Below, one piece after another: positions 26,486 through 36,444 of a stretch of 64,000 nt of DNA. Source of the stretch: Dermabacter vaginalis (GTDB lineage Bacteria; Actinomycetota; Actinomycetes; Actinomycetales; Dermabacteraceae); NCBI RefSeq assembly GCF_001678905.1, contig NZ_CP012117.1, forward strand, positions 2,328,315 to 2,392,314. Direction: 5' to 3'. Position 1 is the stretch's first letter. Each line of letters opens with the position of its first letter. The notes beneath the pieces were generated by a model that saw nothing but the letters and a program-made list of their open reading frames with translations, was not told where the DNA came from and made no database searches. The position numbers were made by a program, and so were the translations under genes.

Positions 26486-29362
26486 ATGTCACAAGCCACC
26501 AGAGAGGCCTCGCGCAAAGCCAAAGCCAACTCGATCGCGCGTCGCCTTCGCAATTCAGGCAACAGCCTCTCCATCATCCGCATCATGATCCTCGTGATCG
26601 GCGTCTCGCTCGTCCCGCTCGTCTACGCTGCGCTTCTCACGTGGTCGAACGTCGACCCCATCAACCGGCTTCACCAGGTCCCCGCGGCCGTCGTCAACCT
26701 CGACAAGGGCAACACCGACCCCGACCTCGATCTCGGCGACGAGCTCACCGACGAACTCCTCGATTCGACCGCGAACAACAACCTCGACTGGACGGAAATG
26801 TCCGAGTCGCGCGCCAACAAGGCGCTCCAGGACGGCGAGGTCTACGCGGTCTTGAGAATCCCCGAGAACTTCAGCAGCAATGTCGCCTCGGTCGGAAACG
26901 ACGACCCCTCGACGGCAGTCAAAGCTCAGCTCTCGATCACGACCAATGACGCGAAGAACATGATCTCGGGCAACCTCGCCCAGACCATCCTCACGAAGGT
27001 CACCGACTCGCTCAACGAAAAGGTGAGCGACGAATACCTGCACAACATCTACGCGGGCTTCAACGACATGCACGACTCGCTCTCGGAAGCCGAGGACGGC
27101 GCAGGCCAACTCGCTGACGGTTCTTCCGACGCGAAAGACGGCGCCGACAAGCTCGCCGACGGCACCGCAACCGCGAAAGACGGTTCGAGCCAACTTGCCG
27201 ACGGCACCGCCACCGCGAAGAACGGCTCCGGCAAACTCGTCGTGGGTCTCGGTGACCTCAAGGACGGCGCCGTCAAGCTTTCGAGTGGCGCTTCCACGCT
27301 TGCGAACGGCACGACGCAGCTCAAGGACGCGACGGGCCGCGCCGCTTCCGGCGCGGGTGATCTCGCGAACGGCGTGGGCCGACTCGACTCTGCCGCAGGC
27401 CAGCTCAACGACGGCGCAACCAAGGTCAATGCCGGCGCGCTGCGCTTGCGTGACGGCCTCACTAACGCTCAGGATGGCTCGGCGAAGATCGCTGCTGGCC
27501 TCAACGAACTGAACTCGAAGACGTCGATCCTTCCCGGTGCGGTCGCGGAACTCAAGAACGGGTCGGCGGCGCTTGCCGACGGTTCCGAACTCATCGCCGA
27601 GCGTATGGAGGACCTGAGCGAGCGCGGTCCCGAGATCGTGGACGACCTGCACAAGGTCAAGGACAAGACGCGCGGTGCGCACGATGAGGCCGTTGAACTC
27701 AAAAAGCTCACGGTCGAAGATGTCGAAGGCACCGAGGACTACGCGGAATCGCTCGCGGATATTCAAGCGCACTGGGATGAAATGGATCCCGACCAGCAGA
27801 AGCTTATGATCGATGGTCTCAAGGACGGCGCCGATCAAATCGCCGAGCGTTCCCGGAAGATCAACGCGGGCGTAAGCGACCTCGACCTCAAGATCATCGT
27901 TCCGCTCGATGTGGCCGCGCACGCTCTCGACAACAAGGTCAACGAGCTGCCCGCGCTGTTCGACCACGCGGCTGCAAAGTCGCGGGAAGTCGCAGACAAG
28001 TTCAAGCGGCTCGACGACGGCGTTGGCAAACTCGACGCGAAATCGACCGAGCTTGTGGATGGCATCAACCAGCTCGCCACTGGCGCGAACACACTCGACG
28101 ACGGGCTCGGCAAGCTCTCGAATGGTGCCGGCGACCTCACAGACGGCACGGGTCGCTTGGCCGATGGCACAGGCCAGCTCAAGGACGGTACGGGCACCGC
28201 ACTCGCGGGCGCTTCGGCCCTCGCCGATGGCGCGGGCAAGCTCGACGCCGCGAGCGGGAAGCTCAACGATGGCGCGCAGCGCCTCGCGAGCGGAACGGGC
28301 GACCTCACGAACGGCGCGTCGAAGCTCAAGGACGGCGCGACTAAGCTCGACGGCGGTATTGGCAAGCTCAACGATGGCGCGGTCAAACTCAACGACGGCA
28401 TCGGTCAACTCGACGACGGTGCTCACAAACTCGGAGGCGGCCTCGGTGACCTCAAGGACGGCGCGAATGAGCTTCACGACGGTCTTGCTGCCGGTGTCGA
28501 AGAAGTTCCGAATTACAACACGTCCGAGAAGGATCACCTCGCGAGTGTCGCCGCGCAGCAAGTCGACCTCTCGAAGCACCGTTTGCACGAAGTGAAGAGT
28601 TACGGCTACGGCCTTGGCCCGTACTTCATGACGCTCTCGCTGTGGATCGGCGCGCTTGCGTTCTTCCTCGTATTCCCGGCCCTGAGCGGTCGCCGCGTGG
28701 GCAGCAACATGCCCGCGGCGATGGTCGCCCTCGCGAGCTACCTTCCGAGCGCGTTCGTGAGCCTGCTCCAGTCGGTGCTCATGGTCTCAACCGTGCACTT
28801 CCTCGTGGGCATCGACATGGTGCGTCTCGGCCAGGCGTTCCTCATTTCGTTCATCGCCTCGCTGACGTTCATGGCACTCAACCAGGCACTCGTCGCGTGC
28901 TTCGGCCCCGTGGGGCGGTTTATGTCGCTCATCTTCACGGTGCTCCAGCTCGCCTCGGCAGGTGCGACCTATCCGATCGAGACGACCCCGAAGCTCTTCC
29001 AGATGATTAGCCCGTACTTGCCGTTCACGTCCGTTGTGAACGCGCTCAGGGTGGCGATTGCTGGTGGAGACATCAACTTCGCCCACGTCATCTGGGTCAT
29101 GGTCGCGTACGCGGCGGTGGCGGCGGTGATGCTCGTGTTGGGCGTCCGCGCGAAACGCCGGGTCGAGAAGCTCAAGGAGAAGATCCATGACCGCGTCGAG
29201 AGCGCTGAGCGCGAGGATGGGTCCGCGACTGAGACGGCGGAAGGCTCCGAAGGAGCAGTAGATCCCGACGGTCCCTCAGAAAGTGCGGAGGAGCCGGAGG
29301 ACGCCGAAGCTCCTCGGGGAGAGGAAGGCACCGACTCTTCGGCTCCGGAGCAGGAAGCCTGA
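26486..29362 (+). CDS. YhgE/Pip-family membrane protein with two blocks of 20 heptads
   Basis: A 958-residue protein of the YhgE/Pip family (phage-infection-protein relatives with an ABC-2-type C-terminal domain). A first membrane helix (about 29-52, MILVIGVSLVPLVYAALLTW) is followed by a long extracellular region. Two uninterrupted heptad blocks occur there, about residues 208-347 and 528-667, each 20 units of the form xLxxGxx (QLADGTG, KLNDGAQ, DLKDGAN), predicted to form long helical stalks. The C-terminus has about five to six membrane segments (about 710-880, including YLPSAFVSLLQSVLMVSTVH) and an acidic tail. Family members relate to type VII-like secretion or phage adsorption. Here the role is unknown, probably controlled by the upstream TetR protein. 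Confidence 0.9.
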   Translation: MSQATREASRKAKANSIARRLRNSGNSLSIIRIMILVIGVSLVPLVYAALLTWSNVDPINRLHQVPAAVVNLDKGNTDPDLDLGDELTDELLDSTANNNLDWTEMSESRANKALQDGEVYAVLRIPENFSSNVASVGNDDPSTAVKAQLSITTNDAKNMISGNLAQTILTKVTDSLNEKVSDEYLHNIYAGFNDMHDSLSEAEDGAGQLADGSSDAKDGADKLADGTATAKDGSSQLADGTATAKNGSGKLVVGLGDLKDGAVKLSSGASTLANGTTQLKDATGRAASGAGDLANGVGRLDSAAGQLNDGATKVNAGALRLRDGLTNAQDGSAKIAAGLNELNSKTSILPGAVAELKNGSAALADGSELIAERMEDLSERGPEIVDDLHKVKDKTRGAHDEAVELKKLTVEDVEGTEDYAESLADIQAHWDEMDPDQQKLMIDGLKDGADQIAERSRKINAGVSDLDLKIIVPLDVAAHALDNKVNELPALFDHAAAKSREVADKFKRLDDGVGKLDAKSTELVDGINQLATGANTLDDGLGKLSNGAGDLTDGTGRLADGTGQLKDGTGTALAGASALADGAGKLDAASGKLNDGAQRLASGTGDLTNGASKLKDGATKLDGGIGKLNDGAVKLNDGIGQLDDGAHKLGGGLGDLKDGANELHDGLAAGVEEVPNYNTSEKDHLASVAAQQVDLSKHRLHEVKSYGYGLGPYFMTLSLWIGALAFFLVFPALSGRRVGSNMPAAMVALASYLPSAFVSLLQSVLMVSTVHFLVGIDMVRLGQAFLISFIASLTFMALNQALVACFGPVGRFMSLIFTVLQLASAGATYPIETTPKLFQMISPYLPFTSVVNALRVAIAGGDINFAHVIWVMVAYAAVAAVMLVLGVRAKRRVEKLKEKIHDRVESAEREDGSATETAEGSEGAVDPDGPSESAEEPEDAEAPRGEEGTDSSAPEQEA

Positions 29363-29438
29363 GTAGCACCGGGCGCGAGTTATTCACAATCGGGGTCCGA
29401 CGCCCGCCAGGGCTCACCTGTTTCCGTAGGATCGAAGC

Positions 29439-31415
29439 ATGACGCTTCCTTCCCAACCGTTTCAGGTCAATCTTCACGCGGTCGTTGAGCTTCTGAGTAC
29501 GCATATTTACTCGCGCCCGAGTGTGTTTCTTCGCGAGCTGATTCAGAACGCGCGCGATGCGATCATGACCAGCATCGAGCAGGGCACGCTCGCGCCCGAC
29601 GATGCCCTCATCCGCATCACGCCCGTCGGCCCGGAATCGAGCGAGCTCGTCGTCACCGATAACGGCGCGGGAATGTACCGCGAGGACATGGCGGAACTCC
29701 TCTCGACGGTCGGTCAATCGAGCAAGCGAGATATCTTCGATCTGCCTCGCACGGATCGCCTCGGCCAGTTCGGCATCGGTCTGCTGAGCTGTTTCATGGT
29801 GAGCGACGAGATCATCGTGGAAACCCGTCCCGCCGCGGGTGGTGAGGCGAGTCGCTGGGTGGGTCGCAGCGATGGCACATTCACGCTCGAGCCACTCGAC
29901 GGCACCTCCGGTGCGGGGATCAAGGTTGGCACTCGAGTGCGTCTCACGCCTCGCCCCGAGTCACGCGAACTCACGATGTACGCGCGCGTGTGGGAGCTCG
30001 CGACCTTGTACGCGGAGTTTCTGCCCGTCACACTCGAGGTGTGCGGTCCGCGCGGGACCGAACGATTCGTGAACCGCACGCCGTTCTTCACGCGTCACCT
30101 CTCGCCGAGTGTTCTCCCCCCGGAAACAGGCACTCTGGAGGAGGGCAGCATCGAGGACCTCCACGCATGGGCCCTCGAGCGGGATCTCGAGCACCTCGCC
30201 GAATACGGCGCAGAACTGCTCGGTGCCCCTCCGCTCGACATGATCGACATTTCCGTTCCCGAAACAGGCACGCGGGGAACCGCTTTCGTACTTCCAGCCT
30301 CGCCCTCCCCAGGTGCGAAGCAAACCACGCGCGCTTACATGGGTGGCCTCCTCGTTTCCGAGTCCGTTCCCGATCTGCTCCCCGAATGGGCGTTCTTCGT
30401 AAGGGTCGTTCTCGATTCCACGGGTCTCACCCCCACCGCCTCGCGCGAAAACTTCGTCAACGACGAGGCGCTCGCGGTCACGAAGCGCGCGATCGCCTCG
30501 AGCCTGCGCGCATGGATCCTCTCGCTCGCCGAAAACGATCCTCGCGGCCTCCAGCGGTTCCTCGCCATCCACGACCTCGCATTGCGCTCCCTCGCAGTTC
30601 ACGACGCCGAGCTCGCGCGCATCGTGCTTCCCCATTTCACGTTTGAAACGAACCAGGGACGCATGCTCGTGAGCGAGATTGTCGCGGCGAACCCCCGCGT
30701 GCGCTATGCGGAAACAACCGAAGAGTTCCGCCAGCTCGCGGGCGTGATTCCAAGCGACCAGATCGTTGTCAACGCGGGCTACGTGTACGAAAAGGACCTC
30801 ATGCGGATGCTTGGGGAGGCCCTCCCCTCCGCGAGCGCCAACCCCATCACGCTCGGCGATGTGATCGCACAATTCGGCGCCGTGCTCGGCGCCGATGCCG
30901 AGGGCGCAGAACGCGTGCGGGCCCTCGCGGAAACCGCGCTTTTCGGGCTCGACTGCGACGTCCAGGTGCGCGCTTTCACGCCCGAAGATGTCCCCGCCCT
31001 CTACGTCGTCGACCCCAACGTTTTGCGAAGCATGGAGCTCAAGCGCCTCGAGGAATCCACAAGCGGATTCTGGGGTGATCTCATGCGTGAAGTCACGGCG
31101 GCGCCAAGCCCCGAGCAAGCGTCGGAAAACTCCGAGCCGGGCCTTCCCACCCTCGCCACGCTCGTGCTCAACTGGAACAGCTCCCTCGTGAAGATGCTCG
31201 CCGGCATCGACACGGATGATCAGGTCGTGGCCTCGCGAACGCTGCGGCTGATGTACGTGCAGGCGATGCTCGCGGGACACAACCCGCTGAGGCCCGCGGA
31301 TCGCGCGATCCTCAACGAATCGCTTTCGGACATGCTCGCGCTCTCCACGAACCTCATGCGGCGCGATATCTCGGTCGAGGATTTTCTCGAGCCGGGTGAC
31401 GGTCACGAAAGTTAG
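29439..31415 (+). CDS. HSP90-family chaperone paralogue
   Basis: A 658-residue GHKL ATPase. The N-terminal domain matches HtpG in order: LLSTHIYSRPSVFLRELIQN-ARDA (N-box), VVTDNGAGM (G1 box), GQFGIGLLSCFMVSD (G2 box). A middle domain carries TASRENFVNDEALAV, the HSP90 segment with the catalytic-loop Arg. The C-terminal third is divergent from classical HtpG and lacks a clear dimerisation motif, so it belongs to the HSP90-family branch of actinobacteria rather than htpG proper. It precedes nadE by nine bases and then a helical-repeat protein, suggesting an operon. Confidence 0.9.
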   Translation: MTLPSQPFQVNLHAVVELLSTHIYSRPSVFLRELIQNARDAIMTSIEQGTLAPDDALIRITPVGPESSELVVTDNGAGMYREDMAELLSTVGQSSKRDIFDLPRTDRLGQFGIGLLSCFMVSDEIIVETRPAAGGEASRWVGRSDGTFTLEPLDGTSGAGIKVGTRVRLTPRPESRELTMYARVWELATLYAEFLPVTLEVCGPRGTERFVNRTPFFTRHLSPSVLPPETGTLEEGSIEDLHAWALERDLEHLAEYGAELLGAPPLDMIDISVPETGTRGTAFVLPASPSPGAKQTTRAYMGGLLVSESVPDLLPEWAFFVRVVLDSTGLTPTASRENFVNDEALAVTKRAIASSLRAWILSLAENDPRGLQRFLAIHDLALRSLAVHDAELARIVLPHFTFETNQGRMLVSEIVAANPRVRYAETTEEFRQLAGVIPSDQIVVNAGYVYEKDLMRMLGEALPSASANPITLGDVIAQFGAVLGADAEGAERVRALAETALFGLDCDVQVRAFTPEDVPALYVVDPNVLRSMELKRLEESTSGFWGDLMREVTAAPSPEQASENSEPGLPTLATLVLNWNSSLVKMLAGIDTDDQVVASRTLRLMYVQAMLAGHNPLRPADRAILNESLSDMLALSTNLMRRDISVEDFLEPGDGHES

Positions 31416-31424
31416 GCTGGGATC

Positions 31425-32264
31425 ATGCGCGAACTTCAACACACGATCATCAGCGAGATGGGCGTGAAGCCCCATATCGAGCCCGCGGTGGAAATTGAGC
31501 GCCGCGTAGCCTTCCTCACCGAATACCTGCACGCGACCGGCACGAACGGCTTCGTGCTCGGCATCAGCGGGGGTGTGGATTCAACCCTCGCGGGCCGTCT
31601 TGCGCAGCTCGCGGTCGAGAAGGTGCGCTCGCAGGGCGGCGATGCCAGCTTCGTCGCGGTTCGCCTCCCCCACGGTGTCCAACACGATGAAGCCGATGCG
31701 GCAGCGGCGATGGACTGGATCGGTGCGGACCGAGAAATGACCATCAACATTAAGGGCGCTACGGATTCGCTTCGCAGCGAGTTCACTTCGGCGGCGGGCC
31801 ACGAGACGAGCGACTTCAATGCGGGCAACATCAAGGCGCGCCTGCGCATGGTCGCCCAGTACGCAATTGGCGGCGACGAGGGACTTCTCGTAATCGGCAC
31901 GGATCACGGCGCGGAATCCACGGTCGGGTTCTTCACGAAATTCGGCGATGGCGGTGCCGACATCCTCCCGCTTTTCGGCCTCAACAAGCGCCAGATCCGC
32001 TCGCTCCTCGAGCATCTCGGCGCACCGGAGCCGCTATGGCGGAAGGTTCCCACTGCCGACCTCCTTGATGGCAATCCGGGCCGCACTGATGAGGACGAGC
32101 TCGGCGTGAGCTACGACGACATCGACGATTACCTCGAGGGCCGAGAGATCCCCGTAGCCGCCGCCGAGAATATCGAGCGCCGCTACCTTTCTTCGCGGCA
32201 CAAGCGCACGACCCCCGTCACCATCACCGATACGTGGTGGAAGGGCGCGCCGGGGTCTCGATGA
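31425..32264 (+). CDS. nadE: NH3-dependent NAD+ synthetase
   Basis: A 279-residue enzyme of the short, ammonia-using class (no glutaminase domain) that makes NAD+ from deamido-NAD and ATP in the cytoplasm. The ATP-pyrophosphatase P-loop [20 protein letters not shown] is followed by [59 protein letters not shown] and [19 protein letters not shown]. It lies between the HSP90-like gene and a helical-repeat gene that starts inside its stop codon (ATGA). Confidence 0.96.
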   Translation: MRELQHTIISEMGVKPHIEPAVEIERRVAFLTEYLHATGTNGFVLGISGGVDSTLAGRLAQLAVEKVRSQGGDASFVAVRLPHGVQHDEADAAAAMDWIGADREMTINIKGATDSLRSEFTSAAGHETSDFNAGNIKARLRMVAQYAIGGDEGLLVIGTDHGAESTVGFFTKFGDGGADILPLFGLNKRQIRSLLEHLGAPEPLWRKVPTADLLDGNPGRTDEDELGVSYDDIDDYLEGREIPVAAAENIERRYLSSRHKRTTPVTITDTWWKGAPGSR

Positions 32265-33382
32265 GCGAAGCCGAAACTTTCGAAAGCCTCACGCGCCGCT
32301 TCGATTCCCATGCGCCCATGCCGCACCGGGAACGCTGGGACATCGGCAAACGCGCCGAGCGCCTCGCGGAAGAGTCTGGCGATAAGCGTGCTTTGTACGA
32401 GATCCGTATGCGTCTTGTGGGTTTCGCCTTTCAGGCCGCCGAAGCTACGGAGCAACTCACACTGTTCCTGTGGTGCGCGCACATGCATGACTCCGATCCG
32501 GCTCGCTACCCCACACGACCTCTCGAAGCTCAGCCGGACGTTGACCTCCTGTGGTGGTACAAGTGGCTCACGGTGATGCTTCTCAGCTACCCGCAGTACT
32601 CGCTCGCCCAGGTGCGCTCCGCGCTCGACATGATGCGCGCCGCCTACCGCCGCGAAGGCGCGGGCGAGGCGGGAATCCTGTGGGCCGAGCTCTCACTGGC
32701 TCTCGAAACGGGCAGAAACGATGAGGCGCGAGAGGTGCTCGCCCGCATCAAGGCTTCCCCACCCGACGAATACTCCAACTGCGATGCGTGCGCGCGGGCA
32801 CAAGAGGCCACGATTCTGTGGGAAATGGACGACGATGAGGCGGCTCTTCGCCTCGTAGACGAGATCCTCGATCAGGGCTACGTGTGTGCGGAGGAGCCAC
32901 AGTCGATCGCGTCGGAAGCGCTTCTAGCTTTTGCGCGCGCCGGGAGGCTTCCCGAGGCTGCGGCTCTCGCGGAATTCACGTATCCGCTCATCATGTCCTC
33001 GCCCATGCACCTCAGCCACCAGATCGACCACATGCTGTTCCTTCTCTCGACGGGCAATCCCCGCACCGCGGCGATGCTGTTCGTGCGGCATTTGCCGAAT
33101 GTTCGCCACGAGGGTCTCCCCCCGAGCTCGTATCTCGCGGCTCTCAAGCAGCTCGTGGTGGTCGCAAGCGAGCTCTCTCGCGAGGGCTACGGTGCGATTG
33201 AGATCGAGGGGGTGCACGGCGAGGCTACGACCATTGAGGGCTTCATTGACTCGGCTCGCGCTGAAGCTCGCCCGCTCGCGATCGCCTTCGATAAGCGTGA
33301 TGGCACGAGCGACCGCGTGAAATCGCTCGAGAGCGCCGGCAGCATGCCTCTCGAACGCTTCGAGTTCGAGCTCGGCGGCTGA
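32261..33382 (+). CDS. Helical-repeat (TPR-like) protein of unknown function
   Basis: The start is placed at ATG 32261, overlapping the nadE stop, giving 373 residues. The sequence is almost wholly helical, with repeated pairs such as [40 protein letters not shown] and [20 protein letters not shown], resembling tetratricopeptide repeats. No catalytic motif or membrane segment is visible. Since it is translationally coupled to nadE and downstream of an HSP90 paralogue, it might be a co-chaperone or scaffold. TPR proteins bind HSP90 in eukaryotes, but the link here is only inference. Confidence 0.75.
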   Translation: MSEAETFESLTRRFDSHAPMPHRERWDIGKRAERLAEESGDKRALYEIRMRLVGFAFQAAEATEQLTLFLWCAHMHDSDPARYPTRPLEAQPDVDLLWWYKWLTVMLLSYPQYSLAQVRSALDMMRAAYRREGAGEAGILWAELSLALETGRNDEAREVLARIKASPPDEYSNCDACARAQEATILWEMDDDEAALRLVDEILDQGYVCAEEPQSIASEALLAFARAGRLPEAAALAEFTYPLIMSSPMHLSHQIDHMLFLLSTGNPRTAAMLFVRHLPNVRHEGLPPSSYLAALKQLVVVASELSREGYGAIEIEGVHGEATTIEGFIDSARAEARPLAIAFDKRDGTSDRVKSLESAGSMPLERFEFELGG

Positions 33383-33403
33383 GCGTACGTTCGCCCTCGC
33401 CGC

Positions 33404-34876
33404 TTACGTTCCACAAAAGCTCGTGAAGAAGCGCGCATTCGGCGGTGGAGATTCGAGATCGTCTAAGCCGTCCACGCGCGTAAAGGGGTTGCGGATCGCC
33501 GCGAGGAGCCGTTCGAATGTGGCGGCATTGCCCCGCTCAATGTCGCGCAGTGCCTTCTCGACATGGTGGTTACGGGGAATGTAGATCGGGTTCGCTTCCC
33601 GCATGAGTGTTGCCGCGTGCTCGGGGCTCGTGCCCGCACGTGCGCGATGCTCCTCGAGTTCCGCTTGCCACGCACTTCCCGCAGCGAATTCCCCTTCACG
33701 TTCCGCATCATCGGTGAGGGCCCTGAAGAACAGGGTGAAATCCTGCTCTTCACGCTCAAGTGCGTCGAGGGTATGCGCGATGAACTGCTCTACGCCCGCT
33801 TCCGGTGTGGCACCGATCCCGAGTTTCCTCGCGAACACGCGTGTAAAGGCCGCACGGTACTCCTGCTCAAACTCCCTCAGCACGGTGCTTGCCTGCTCGA
33901 TCGCGGTTTCCGGATCGGGATCGAGCAAATCAAGTAGCGACTCGGCGAATCTCGCCATATTCCACTGCGTCATCGCGGGCTGCTGCCCGTAGGCATACCG
34001 GCCACCCGTGTCGATCGAACTGAAACACGCGCCGCTCTCGTACCGGTCGAGGAAGGCGCACGGCCCGAAGTCGATCGATTCGCCGGCAACGCTCACGTTG
34101 TCGGTATTGAGCACGCCGTGCACGAATCCCACGCCCATCCACTGCGCCACGAGTCGCGCTTGGCGCGAAGCGACACCGCGAAGAAGAGCAAGGGCGGGGG
34201 CCGTAGAGGCGTCGGGCCCCTCATCCCAAGCGGGGTAGTGCCGCTCGAGCGTGCTCCGCACGAGCCTTTCTCGCGTATCCGGCTCGATCGCGCCCTGGTC
34301 AGAAGCGATCCTCGCGAATTGGAAGGTCCCTACCCGCACGTGGCTCGCAGCCGTGCGCACGAGAATCCCCGCGGGTTCCGGCTCGGGAGCGCGGCGCCTG
34401 ATCCGCTCCCCCGTCTCGAGAACCGCGAGAGTGCGGCTCGTGGGAATGCCGAGGGCATGAAGCGCCTCCGAGATGAGGTATTCGCGATACATCGCACTGA
34501 GCGGCGCCTTGCCATCGGAGCCCGGGCGCGAGAAGGGCGTGCGCCCACTGCCTTTGAGGTGCACATCCACGAGTGCATCGCCAATGGTCAACTCGCCCAC
34601 GAGGTGGGCGCGGCCGTCGCCAAGAACGGGGGAAAACGTGCCGAACTGGTGGCCCGAATATGCCATCGCATGCGCGCTTGTCGCGTTCGCCAAGTCGCGA
34701 ACGAGTCCCTCGACCGCCTCGGTTTCCTCCCCGGGGTCACTCCCGAGCTCTCGCGCAAGCGGGGCATTCACCGCCGCTACGCGCGTATCGGTGGGAATGT
34801 CGGGGGCACACTCGCGCACGAGGCCGGGAAACTCGCGCGCAAACTGGGTCGTGAGGGGCGGAAACTGGGAGCACAC
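33404..34876 (-). CDS. selO: SelO/YdiU-family protein adenylyltransferase (AMPylase)
   Basis: A 490-residue pseudokinase-fold enzyme that transfers AMP from ATP to proteins and is tied to redox stress in characterised members. Diagnostic segments: AMAYSGHQFGTFSPVLGDGR, VDVHLKGSGRTPFSRPGSDG, MYREYLISEALHALGIPTSR, GFVHGVLNTDNVSVAGESID-FGPCAFLD and AMTQWNMARFAESL. The catalytic HGxxNTDN-type loop and FGP motif are intact. The start appears to be GTG 34876. The C-terminus ends FTSFCGT, where mitochondrial relatives carry a redox-active selenocysteine/cysteine region. The gene is convergent with the helical-repeat gene. Confidence 0.94.
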   Translation of the reverse strand: MCSQFPPLTTQFAREFPGLVRECAPDIPTDTRVAAVNAPLARELGSDPGEETEAVEGLVRDLANATSAHAMAYSGHQFGTFSPVLGDGRAHLVGELTIGDALVDVHLKGSGRTPFSRPGSDGKAPLSAMYREYLISEALHALGIPTSRTLAVLETGERIRRRAPEPEPAGILVRTAASHVRVGTFQFARIASDQGAIEPDTRERLVRSTLERHYPAWDEGPDASTAPALALLRGVASRQARLVAQWMGVGFVHGVLNTDNVSVAGESIDFGPCAFLDRYESGACFSSIDTGGRYAYGQQPAMTQWNMARFAESLLDLLDPDPETAIEQASTVLREFEQEYRAAFTRVFARKLGIGATPEAGVEQFIAHTLDALEREEQDFTLFFRALTDDAEREGEFAAGSAWQAELEEHRARAGTSPEHAATLMREANPIYIPRNHHVEKALRDIERGNAATFERLLAAIRNPFTRVDGLDDLESPPPNARFFTSFCGT

Positions 34877-34962
34877 ACCACCACGCTACAGGGGCATGCC
34901 CGACGCTTGCTCACCGAGCGTCATACCCACCTTCGTGTGCGCTGCCCCACTACACTTTCCGT

Positions 34963-35799
34963 ATGCCCCGCTTTTCTCGCGCCGACATCTATCGGCGCCA
35001 ATACAAAGCGATCGTCGTCATCTTCGCCGTGTGCTTCGCGCTCGTCTCGATTGTCACGCTCGTGAACACCATCGCGGCCGGGCAACCGTCGGAATCACGC
35101 GCGAACCCCGCCGCCGCGCCCACACCCGTTCAGGCCCGAGTGATGACGATCCCCGAAACCCCCGCCAATGCGCCCGCACTTTCGAACTTGCCGCGCGGCG
35201 TTGAGCTCACCGAAGGGGAGAGCCTCGGCATTGATGTTTCTTCGCATCAAAAGACGATTAAGTGGGGCGATGTCGCCGATGCGGGTGTGAGCTTTGCGTA
35301 CATCAAAGCGACCGAGGGCACTGGCTATAAAGACCCAAAGTTTGCCGCGAATTGGGACGGTGCCTGGAAGGCTGGCATCACGCCCGGGGCGTACCACTAC
35401 TTCACGCTCTGCTCCCCCGGCGCGGATCAGGCACGCGACTTCTTGAAGGCGGCCCCGCCCGATTCGGGTGCGCTTCCACCCGCCCTCGACCTCGAATTTG
35501 ATGGCGCGTGCGAAAAGCGCCCCGAGGCTGAGCACGCCAACGCCGAGGTCGAGGCCTTCGTGAACGCGGTCGAGAAGGCCTGGGGGCGCAAGCTCGTGGT
35601 GTACTCGAGTAAAGAGTGGCGCCAGCACTACGACCTTCCGCACGCTGATGGCCGGCCAGACTGGCTTTTCTCCGAGCACCAACGGCCTGATCAGGAGGAT
35701 TGGGCGGTGTGGCAGCTGCGGTTTAATGGCGCGGTCGAGGGAATTTCCACGAAGGTCGACATCGATGTGATTCGACCGAAGCACCTCAAAGGAGATTAA
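34963..35799 (+). CDS. Membrane-anchored GH25 lysozyme-family protein
   Basis: A 278-residue protein. Short cytoplasmic N-terminus, one membrane anchor (YKAIVVIFAVCFALVSIVTL), a Pro/Ala-rich linker, then a GH25 muramidase domain from about residue 85: GIDVSSHQKTIKWGDVADAG, FAYIKATEGTGYKD, GAYHYFTLCSPGADQARDF and the catalytic ALDLEFDGAC. GH25 enzymes cleave the N-acetylmuramic acid-N-acetylglucosamine bond of peptidoglycan. The domain faces the wall. It is followed three bases later by the DJ-1/PfpI gene, so the two are probably transcribed together. Confidence 0.93.
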   Translation: MPRFSRADIYRRQYKAIVVIFAVCFALVSIVTLVNTIAAGQPSESRANPAAAPTPVQARVMTIPETPANAPALSNLPRGVELTEGESLGIDVSSHQKTIKWGDVADAGVSFAYIKATEGTGYKDPKFAANWDGAWKAGITPGAYHYFTLCSPGADQARDFLKAAPPDSGALPPALDLEFDGACEKRPEAEHANAEVEAFVNAVEKAWGRKLVVYSSKEWRQHYDLPHADGRPDWLFSEHQRPDQEDWAVWQLRFNGAVEGISTKVDIDVIRPKHLKGD

Positions 35800-35802
35800 G
35801 AA

Positions 35803-36417
35803 ATGACGAGGCGAGTGAGCGTCGTCCTTTTTGACGGCTTCGAGCTTCTTGACGTCTGCGGGCCTGTCGAACTCCTCAGTCACGTCGACGGCATCACGCT
35901 TGACTTTGTGGGGCCCGAGGTTGGTCTCGTGTCGAGCGCACAAGGCCTTCGCATGGAGTGTCGGCGTTCGTTCCGGGAGCTCTCACAGGAGCCGGTCGAC
36001 ATCCTGCTCGTCCCTGGAGGGCCCGGGACGCGTGGGCTCGTCGACGATGCACCTTTCCTCGCGTGGCTGACCGAGGTTGGCACGCGCGCACGGCTCGTCG
36101 TTTCCGTGTGCACGGGCTCAGCGCTGCTCGCGGCCGCTGGACTGCTCGAAGGCTACCGGGCAACGAGCAATAAAGCGGCATTTGAGTGGGCGCGCACCTT
36201 CGGGCAGAAGGTTGCCTGGCAGAGGGAGGCTCGGTGGGTGGAAGATTGCGATCGGTGGACGTCCTCGGGCGTGGCCGCAGGGATGGACATGGCCGCCGCA
36301 CTCATAGCCTCCCTGTGTGGCATCGAGGCGCGTGATCGGGCCCTCGCGAAGGCGGAGTACACAGCCCATACCAACAGCGATTCGGATCCCTTCGCCGCGG
36401 CGCCTCCTCTGCCCTGA
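35803..36417 (+). CDS. DJ-1/PfpI-family protein
   Basis: A 204-residue protein with the DJ-1/PfpI glutamine-amidotransferase-like fold: VSVVLFDGFELLDVCGPVEL, ILLVPGGPGTRG, the nucleophile-elbow region VVSVCTGSALLAAAGLLEGY with its Cys, and WTSSGVAAGMDMAAALIA. This arrangement is that of the AraC-associated amidotransferase-like group (isonitrile hydratase relatives), without a DNA-binding domain. Ribosome binding site AGGAG precedes ATG 35803 by eight bases. Confidence 0.93.
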   Translation: MTRRVSVVLFDGFELLDVCGPVELLSHVDGITLDFVGPEVGLVSSAQGLRMECRRSFRELSQEPVDILLVPGGPGTRGLVDDAPFLAWLTEVGTRARLVVSVCTGSALLAAAGLLEGYRATSNKAAFEWARTFGQKVAWQREARWVEDCDRWTSSGVAAGMDMAAALIASLCGIEARDRALAKAEYTAHTNSDSDPFAAAPPLP

Positions 36418-36444
36418 GGGCGTGCACAGCGGGGCGGCAGGCCC

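Noticed and set aside
27100..28500. DNA tandem repeats in the YhgE/Pip gene as a mobile or variable-number element
   Set aside because: The 21-base periodicity follows from the protein heptads; units differ in sequence and there is no exact long repeat suggesting slippage.
26555..28588. A 677-codon open frame on the minus strand across the YhgE/Pip gene
   Set aside because: It is an antisense shadow of the heptad-repeat coding sequence; high-GC codon bias in a repetitive gene keeps the opposite strand open. It has no ribosome binding site and no family features.
33404..34876. Selenocysteine at the SelO C-terminus
   Set aside because: The codon near the end (FTSFCGT) is an ordinary Cys codon and the frame ends normally; there is no in-frame UGA with a hairpin.
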